Source: NBML01 sp029939535
GTDB taxonomy: Bacteria > Desulfobacterota > Desulfobacteria > Desulfobacterales > Desulfobacteraceae
DNA: 20,732 nt
Assembly (NCBI GenBank): GCA_029939535.1
Contig: JAOZST010000055.1
Span: 1-20,732 of the forward strand
Reading direction: 5' to 3'
Numbering within the stretch: the stretch's first letter is position 1; each line of letters opens with the position of its first letter. Shown here one piece after another: positions 15,835 through 20,732 of the stretch. The notes under the pieces are model-generated. The model was not told the DNA's origin and did no database searches. It saw only the letters and a list, made by a program, of their open reading frames with translations. Made by a program: the position numbers and the translations under genes.

Positions 15835-17646
15835 ATGGCCCAGGTGGTTGCCGACAGAAGGGATGTGGATTTTGTTCTCCACGAACAATTGCATGTAGAA
15901 AAATTAAATGAATTTGAACTTTTTGAGGATTTTGACAAAAAAACCATTGATATGGTGGTATCTGAAGCACGGAACCTTGCCATCAAAGAGCTATTACCCT
16001 ACCTTGGTGAGGCCGACCAAGAGGGATGCACCTTTGACAATGGCAGGGTAACCGTCCCAAAAGTTTTTCACAGGACCTATGAGCTGTTCTGCCAAGGGGA
16101 ATGGATTGCCATGGGCGATGACCCTGCCTGGGGCGGACAGGGAATGCCATCCACTGTGGCCATGGCAGCCAACAATTATTTTAACGGGGCCAATTTTCCC
16201 TTTATGCTGCACATTATCCTCCTCCACGGGGCCGGCAAACTGGTGGAACGTTTTGGCACGGACAAGCAAAAAGATTTATTCCTGAAAAAAATGTACTCTG
16301 GAGTCTGGGGAGGGTCCATGCTGCTCACAGAGCCGGAAGCTGGATCTGACGTAGGGGCCCTGACCACCAAAGCTGTTAAAAATGATGATGGAACCTATTC
16401 CATTACAGGCAACAAAATCTTTATCTCCTCCGGGGAAAATGACCTTGTGGAAAATATCATCCACCCTGTCCTGGCAAGGATTGAGGGTGCCCCTGCCGGT
16501 ACGGCAGGGATCTCCCTCTTCCTTGTACCCAAATACTGGGTAAATGACGACCACAGCATTGGAGAATTCAATGATGTTGTGTGCACGGGGATTGAAGAAA
16601 AAATGGGTATCCACGGCAGCCCCACCTGTTCCATGGCCCTGGGCGGCAAGGGCCTTTGCAGGGGAACCCTCTTGGGTCAGGAAAACAAAGGAATGAGGGC
16701 CATGTTTGTCATGATGAATGAAGCCCGCCTCCACGTAGGCATGCAGGGATTTGCCTGTGCCTCAGCCTCCTATCTAAATGCCCTGAACTATGCCAGGGAA
16801 AGGGTCCAGGGAAAAGCTATAACCGCAGGAAAAGATTCTCCCGGGGTCCCCATTATCCAACACCCGGACATCCGGCGTATACTTTTAACCATGAAATCAC
16901 ATTCAGAAGGCATGAGAAGCATCCTTTTTTATGTGGGGCTCATGGAAGACATGGTTAAACTCAGTGATAATGAAGAGGACAAGACCCGCTGCCAGGGACT
17001 CATTGACGTACTCATCCCTGTGGCAAAGGGATATATCACCGATCGGGCCTTTGAAATGTGCAGCCAGGGAGTCCAGGTCTTTGGCGGATATGGATTTACC
17101 AGAGAATATCCCCAGGAGCAATTGCTCCGGGACTGTAAAATCACCCAGATCTATGAAGGCACCAATGGAATCCAGGCCATGGATCTTCTGGGTCGAAAGC
17201 TCATGCTCAACAATGGCAAAGCCTTTGCAGACCTTATGGATGAGGTCAAAAATACCATTGAAACCGCCCGGGGAATCCAGGAGTTATCCCCCCTGGCACA
17301 GATGATGGATACCACCTTGACCAAACTGATAAAAACGGCCCAGACTCTAGTGGCAATGGTGGGATCTGAAAACATATCCACAGCCTTTGCCCATGCCCAT
17401 CCCTTTCTGGATGTCACCGGTGACACCCTCATGGCCTGGATGCTTCTCTGGCGGGCTGTGACTGCCATTGAAAAACTTTCAGACAAACCCAGGAAAAAGG
17501 ATATTGCCTTTTACCAGGGCCAGCTCAAAAGCGCCCAGTTTTTCATCACTTCAATCCTGCCGGCATCCAGGGGCAAAATGGATGTTATCATTGCAGGAGA
17601 TACAGCAATCATGGATATTTCAGAAGAGGCCTTTGGATCAAAATAA
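15835..17646 (+). CDS. Acyl-CoA dehydrogenase, large type with C-terminal extension
   Basis: FAD enzyme introducing the alpha-beta double bond into acyl-CoA, the first step of beta-oxidation; electrons normally pass to ETF. At 603 residues it belongs to the long subgroup (DmdC/FadE-like bacterial forms) with an extra C-terminal helical domain (about 460-603), rather than the 380-residue short-chain type. The flavin/substrate motif LTEPEAGSDVGALTTKA lies at 164-180. The catalytic base is Glu441 in QIYEGTNGIQAMDLLGRK, and VQVFGGYGFTREYP is at 413-426. GGGAGG precedes the ATG by about 6 nt. It lies between hbd (34 nt) and the thiolase gene (23 nt). No etfAB is in the window. The exact chain-length preference cannot be read from the sequence. 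Confidence 0.94.
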   Translation: MAQVVADRRDVDFVLHEQLHVEKLNEFELFEDFDKKTIDMVVSEARNLAIKELLPYLGEADQEGCTFDNGRVTVPKVFHRTYELFCQGEWIAMGDDPAWGGQGMPSTVAMAANNYFNGANFPFMLHIILLHGAGKLVERFGTDKQKDLFLKKMYSGVWGGSMLLTEPEAGSDVGALTTKAVKNDDGTYSITGNKIFISSGENDLVENIIHPVLARIEGAPAGTAGISLFLVPKYWVNDDHSIGEFNDVVCTGIEEKMGIHGSPTCSMALGGKGLCRGTLLGQENKGMRAMFVMMNEARLHVGMQGFACASASYLNALNYARERVQGKAITAGKDSPGVPIIQHPDIRRILLTMKSHSEGMRSILFYVGLMEDMVKLSDNEEDKTRCQGLIDVLIPVAKGYITDRAFEMCSQGVQVFGGYGFTREYPQEQLLRDCKITQIYEGTNGIQAMDLLGRKLMLNNGKAFADLMDEVKNTIETARGIQELSPLAQMMDTTLTKLIKTAQTLVAMVGSENISTAFAHAHPFLDVTGDTLMAWMLLWRAVTAIEKLSDKPRKKDIAFYQGQLKSAQFFITSILPASRGKMDVIIAGDTAIMDISEEAFGSK

Positions 17647-17669
17647 ATTATTATATAAAGGACATAAAA

Positions 17670-18920
17670 ATGAAAGATGTAGTAATTGTTTCCGCATGCA
17701 GAACCGCCATTGGGGCATTTGGCGGTACTTTAAAAGACCTGAACGGTGCCACCATTGCCAGCGTGACCATGAAAGAAGCCATAAAAAGAGCTAAAATTGA
17801 TCCAGCCCTCATTGATGATGTCCGATACGGCACCTGTGTGGAGCATCATGACACCTTGAACACTGCCCGGGTGGCTGCTCTCATGGCCGGTATTCCCGAT
17901 TCAATTCCAGCGGTTACCATAAACCGGGTCTGTATTTCAGGAATGGAATCGGTTCTCTCCGGAGCAGCCATGATCATGGCCGGTATGGCAGATATCATCC
18001 TGGCAGGAGGTGTGGAGCATATGTCCGGGGTTCCCTATACCGTGCCCAGGGCAAGATGGGGATGCCGCCTCCAGGACACCCAGTTTGTGGATGCCATGAT
18101 CCATGCCCTCCACTGCGGCTCACATATACTTCCCTTTGATGACTCCACTCCTTTGAACACAGCTGAAGCCCCGGCCAGCTATTTCATGGGCAAACCCTAT
18201 ATCATGGGTCATACAGCTGAATTTGTTGCCCACCACCTGAATATCAGCAGGGAAGAGATGGATGAGGTGGCCCTTAGAAGCCATAACAATACGGAACGGG
18301 CAACCAATGACGGTTCCTTTGCAGAAGAAATCGTTCCCATTGAAGTGCCCCAGCGCAAAAAACCACCCCTGACCTTCGACAAAGACGAACATTTCCGCCC
18401 CGGCATGACCATGGAAAAGCTGGCTGCCCTGCCGTCAGCCTTTATCCCTAAAACCGGAAAAGTAACTGCAGGTAATGCCTCGGGTATCAATGACGGATCC
18501 ACTGGCATGGTCATCATGTCTGCGGAAAAGGCCAAAGAGCTGGGCCTTGCCCCCATTGCAAGGATCAAGGCCACAGGCATGGGCGCCTGCCACCCCACCA
18601 TCATGGGAATTTCCCCGGTGCCGGCTGTCAAAAACCTCATGGAAAAATCCGGCCTTGGCATAAATGATTTTGAGCTTGTGGAAGTTAACGAAGCCTTTGC
18701 TGCCCAATATATCGGCTGTGAAAAAGAATTGGGCCTGAACCGGGAAATAACCAATATCAACGGGTCCGGTATTGGCCTTGGCCATCCCGTGGGCTCCACC
18801 GGAGCCAGGATCATGACCACCCTGATCCATGCCATGAAAAAAAGGGGCAACACCCTGGGCCTTGCCACTCTCTGCGGAGGCGGCGGAGTTGCCATGGCCT
18901 GTGCCATTGAAATGCTGTAA
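17670..18920 (+). CDS. Acetyl-CoA C-acyltransferase (thiolase)
   Basis: Thiolytic cleavage of 3-ketoacyl-CoA, or condensation of two acetyl-CoA, cytoplasmic. It has 416 residues, slightly longer than the usual 390-395. The nucleophile is Cys88 (NRVCISGMES), with NEAFAAQ at 340-346, catalytic His372 in GLGHPVGSTGAR and Cys402 in LCGGGGVAMA. The sequence before the His is NGSGIGLGHP rather than the commoner NGGAIALGHP, a variant known in degradative thiolases. AAGGA precedes the ATG. As the last gene of the hbd operon it completes the sequence acyl-CoA to enoyl-CoA, 3-hydroxyacyl-CoA, 3-ketoacyl-CoA and acetyl-CoA, except that no enoyl-CoA hydratase is encoded in this cluster. A hairpin follows at once. 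Confidence 0.95.
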   Translation: MKDVVIVSACRTAIGAFGGTLKDLNGATIASVTMKEAIKRAKIDPALIDDVRYGTCVEHHDTLNTARVAALMAGIPDSIPAVTINRVCISGMESVLSGAAMIMAGMADIILAGGVEHMSGVPYTVPRARWGCRLQDTQFVDAMIHALHCGSHILPFDDSTPLNTAEAPASYFMGKPYIMGHTAEFVAHHLNISREEMDEVALRSHNNTERATNDGSFAEEIVPIEVPQRKKPPLTFDKDEHFRPGMTMEKLAALPSAFIPKTGKVTAGNASGINDGSTGMVIMSAEKAKELGLAPIARIKATGMGACHPTIMGISPVPAVKNLMEKSGLGINDFELVEVNEAFAAQYIGCEKELGLNREITNINGSGIGLGHPVGSTGARIMTTLIHAMKKRGNTLGLATLCGGGGVAMACAIEML

Positions 18921-18933
18921 CCCATAAAAATAA

Positions 18934-18969
18934 AGGCCGGGGAAATCCGTTCCATTATTTTCCCGGCCT
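18934..18969 (+). terminator. Hairpin after thiolase gene
   Basis: AGGCCGGG (18934-18941) pairs with CCCGGCCT (18962-18969), with the A/T-rich inner bases extending the pairing. It begins 14 nt after the stop. The following bases are TATATCTG, not a strong T run, so it may act as a weak terminator or an mRNA end stabiliser. Confidence 0.55.
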
Positions 18970-19046
18970 ATATCTGCAGTGCCATAACAACAACCCACAT
19001 ACCAAAGGGGACATGAAATATCTATTTCACATACAAGAATTTTAAA

Positions 19047-19166
19047 ATGGACCTGGATCATGTTGCCCGTTTATTAGGTGACACACAGAAAACAATAAGC
19101 ACCAGATATTTGCATCCAACCGCTGAAATGTTGCACAATTTGATTAATAAAGCATCTGGATGGTAA
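19047..19166 (+). pseudogene. C-terminal stub of tyrosine recombinase (integrase)
   Basis: Thirty-nine codons ending in TAA read as the last part of a phage/XerD-type tyrosine recombinase. VARLLGDTQKTISTRYLHPT corresponds to the family pattern LGHxxxxTTxxYxH, with the nucleophilic Tyr at residue 21 and Asp in place of the usual His of LGH. The frame is closed by a TGA at 19014, and no catalytic core, Arg or His-X-X-Arg box is found upstream, so only about a tenth of an integrase is left. The ATG at 19047 is just the first in frame and has no convincing ribosome site. A terminator follows 9 nt later, as expected for a true gene end. This is debris of an integrated element. Confidence 0.75.
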
Positions 19167-19175
19167 AAAAATAAC

Positions 19176-19210
19176 ATCCCCAGGGAAATTTTCTTGGGGA
19201 TTATTTTTAT
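19176..19210 (+). terminator. Rho-independent terminator of the integrase remnant
   Basis: ATCCCCA (19176-19182) pairs with TGGGGAT (19195-19201), with further A/T pairs inside, followed directly by TATTTTTAT. Stem, loop and T run are all present. It lies just after the recombinase stub's stop and may also stop readthrough from the thiolase operon. Confidence 0.8.
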
Positions 19211-19291
19211 ATATAAAAGTTTTACCCGTAGTCTATGAAATCTCCAATAAAGAACTTTCCAACAGGTCTTTCCTGAATCAATTATATTTTC

Positions 19292-19359
19292 ACCCAAGTT
19301 GAGTCGATGAAATTTATTGCAAAGCTTGGGTCTAATACCCCGTCGCTTGCGGAGGGGTA
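19292..19359. repeat. REP-like double hairpin element in intergenic region
   Basis: Two inverted repeats in close succession. ACCCAAG (19292-19298) pairs with CTTGGGT (19325-19331); five bases further, TACCCC (19336-19341) pairs with GGGGTA (19354-19359), with an inner CGC-TT-GCG helix. No coding frame of note covers it. The imperfect palindrome followed by GTAG-like bases resembles REP elements moved by IS200-like (RAYT) transposases; that assignment is from general resemblance only. The rest of 19211-19429 holds nothing else I can recognise. Confidence 0.5.
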
Positions 19360-19429
19360 GTTTATCGTTGATGTGTCCACCAGAAAACTAATGGGCCTAA
19401 AAAGAAATAAACGTTAATCGTATAGTTTC

Positions 19430-20419
19430 TTAGAATCTATAGGTTTCTCCTGATTTTAAAATATGTATATCTGATACTAAATTTTGTTTTATTCGTTGAA
19501 TAGATTGATCACAGGTGTCATGGCCTGAAAGATAAACTTTTTGCGGGTCAGCCATATTTAATCTGGATATGGTTTTATCGAGATCTTCGTTGTTTATCTT
19601 TTGCCAGGGAGGTTTGCCGGTACCAATAATGGTTTGAAATTTGATTCCAATTCGATTGCCTCTGCCATCGGAAACAGGAAAATGAAGACCACCTCCAACA
19701 GCATGGATTTTCTCTTGTGATAATTGGCAGGTCATATTTAGGATGACGTCTATTGTGGGGTGGCCGCACCCCGTGAAAACAACCAGGCCCCTCCCCTTAA
19801 TATTGGCAATCAATGCCTGTTCTTCTGTATAGCCAAGGAAGAAAAGACTTCGTGCAAGCGGTCCTGTTGTTGCAATGCCGGATGGTAGAATCTGGGGACC
19901 GGTAATCACTTTTGCTTCAAATCCCGGAGCCTGGGCTTTGTCAGGAAGAAAACAGGGAATGGTTTTGGATGGCATAAGTGCTTCTGGTATAGACACAGTT
20001 TTTTTCTTATGAGCTTCTATACCTCCCATATGATCAGGATGAAGGTGTGAAATCACGAGAGCGTCCACATGGTTTAAATGAAAGTTCAGCTTTTGGGCAT
20101 TGTGCTCAAATGCGGGTCTTGTGGGGCCAAAGCCAACATCAAATAGCAAAGATCCCTGATTTGTTTTAAAAATATAAGAGACACCCGCATCACCAATGAA
20201 GCCTTTTTTTGCAAACCATTCCACAAGTATGGTTATTTCAAGGAAGTCGAGTTGGGGAAGATCCAGAAGGGTTGCTTTTTCAAGCCTTGTTTGGTTTATT
20301 TTCTGAACTCTTTTTAGGTTTTTTTTAAATGTATTATTCTTTTTAAACAACAATGGAATAATTACAGGTGAAGACAGGGCTAAAAAAGGCCACCATAGCG
20401 GTGATATTCTTTGATTCAT
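19430..20419 (-). CDS. Metallo-beta-lactamase-fold hydrolase, membrane-anchored, COG1237-like
   Basis: A 329-residue metal-dependent hydrolase. The N-terminus (about 8-25) is a single hydrophobic segment followed by Lys-rich sequence, so it probably is anchored in the membrane. The metal site is HLHPDH (125-130) with FDVGFGPT before it, then TGCGHPT (218-223, H221), GGLHFP (H247) and SGHDTC (H301). The TGCGHP and late SGH pieces are typical of the COG1237 group (annotated as dihydropterin-aminobenzene-phosphate synthase-like), whose in vivo substrates are mostly unknown. AAGGGA lies about 10 nt before the ATG. It follows the truncated methyltransferase by 34 nt and is convergent with the thiolase operon. 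Its base composition is more AT-rich than the genes to its left, which suggests later arrival. Confidence 0.85.
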   Translation of the reverse strand: MNQRISPLWWPFLALSSPVIIPLLFKKNNTFKKNLKRVQKINQTRLEKATLLDLPQLDFLEITILVEWFAKKGFIGDAGVSYIFKTNQGSLLFDVGFGPTRPAFEHNAQKLNFHLNHVDALVISHLHPDHMGGIEAHKKKTVSIPEALMPSKTIPCFLPDKAQAPGFEAKVITGPQILPSGIATTGPLARSLFFLGYTEEQALIANIKGRGLVVFTGCGHPTIDVILNMTCQLSQEKIHAVGGGLHFPVSDGRGNRIGIKFQTIIGTGKPPWQKINNEDLDKTISRLNMADPQKVYLSGHDTCDQSIQRIKQNLVSDIHILKSGETYRF

Positions 20420-20453
20420 TTTTTGTGTATCCCTTATGTAAAAGTAAGAACTT

Positions 20454-20732
20454 CTAAATAATTTTTATTTCCCAGTATCTAAACATCAAACAGATAAAAT
20501 CAGCCTTCAGATTATTGTTTAGCCCGATTTTTTCCTGGGAGCAGTTGTGAAGAGTGATTTGCTTAGATAGGTTCTGTTTGACCGCTTTTTTTTCGACTTT
20601 ATCAAGCATCTCTTTTTGCAGATCAACAGAATAAACCTGGCCTGAATATCCAACCATCTTTGCCATGTCAATTGAGAAAAATCCAGGCCCGCATCCAAGG
20701 TCAATTACAATATCACCTTTATTTATGTATTC
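20454..20732 (-). pseudogene. Class I SAM methyltransferase, probably truncated (5' beyond window)
   Basis: The visible 92 codons enter from the window edge and read VIDLGCGPGFFSIDMAK, VYSVDLQKEMLDKV and ITLHNCSQEKIGL, i.e. motif I (SAM binding, DLGCGPG) and the acidic residue after strand 2 (VDLQ) of a UbiE/COG2226-like methyltransferase. In relatives I know the next strand reads like ADFILAFYMVHEVP followed by 60 or more residues. Here the frame goes ADFICLMFRYWEIKII and stops at 20454, only 34 nt before the next gene. The C-terminal half of the domain is missing, so it is likely non-functional. The 5' part is not visible, so start and full length are unknown. Confidence 0.65.

Noticed and set aside
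15402..15986. A 194-codon open frame on the minus strand
   Set aside because: It spans the hbd end and acyl-CoA dehydrogenase start in antisense, including their intergenic ribosome site; no recognisable domain.
18209..18955. A 248-codon open frame on the minus strand
   Set aside because: It lies wholly opposite the thiolase gene, whose motifs and catalytic residues are intact. Its composition (Ser/Pro/Met-rich) is that of an antisense shadow.
1..20732. CRISPR arrays, tRNA or rRNA genes, complete insertion sequences
   Set aside because: No regularly spaced repeats, no cloverleaf or rRNA-like segments and no transposase gene were seen on reading both strands.

Overview
The window reads as a chromosome segment of a Gram-negative, anaerobic, Desulfobacterota-type bacterium (Desulfobacteraceae-like). 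This is an inference. It rests on the gene styles: an orphan HDFNN-type hybrid kinase, a GAF-AAA+-Fis sigma-54 activator beside a beta-oxidation cluster, the lnt-prfB pairing, lipoprotein and SPOR-domain proteins, and moderate GC. No rRNA, tRNA or CRISPR array was seen.

Layout. (1) Positions 1-7508, minus strand: one tightly packed run in the order hsp20, lon, rlpA, a 47-codon gmhB remnant, recD2, a radical SAM gene and tkt (transketolase, cut by the window edge). Gaps are 55 nt or less, with two ATGA stop/start overlaps. It joins proteostasis (Hsp20, Lon), septal peptidoglycan processing (RlpA), DNA repair (RecD2) and carbon metabolism. (2) Positions 7690-9330, minus: a cytoplasmic PAS/HisKA/HATPase/receiver hybrid kinase without a visible partner. 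(3) Positions 9452-12699, plus: lnt, prfB with the classic programmed +1 frameshift, and an HD-domain phosphohydrolase, as one probable operon. (4) Positions 12705-14669, minus: an 87-residue unknown protein and a GAF-AAA+-Fis activator of sigma-54. (5) Positions 14943-18920, plus: hbd, a large acyl-CoA dehydrogenase and a thiolase. A near-consensus -24/-12 sigma-54 promoter lies in the divergent region before hbd, so the neighbouring activator very probably controls this fatty-acid/butyryl-CoA operon. (6) Positions 18921-20732: an AT-richer, scarred region. It holds the C-terminal stub of a tyrosine recombinase with its terminator, a REP-like double hairpin, a membrane-anchored metallo-beta-lactamase-fold hydrolase and a truncated methyltransferase.

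No clear new defence or mobile system was found. The points most worth following are the sigma-54 promoter/activator pair, the gmhB remnant whose stop overlaps the recD2 start, an 18-bp tandem repeat coding for an acidic DxD hexapeptide array inside RecD2, a 24-bp duplication coding for a basic tail on the activator, and the debris of a lost integrated element near 19 kb.
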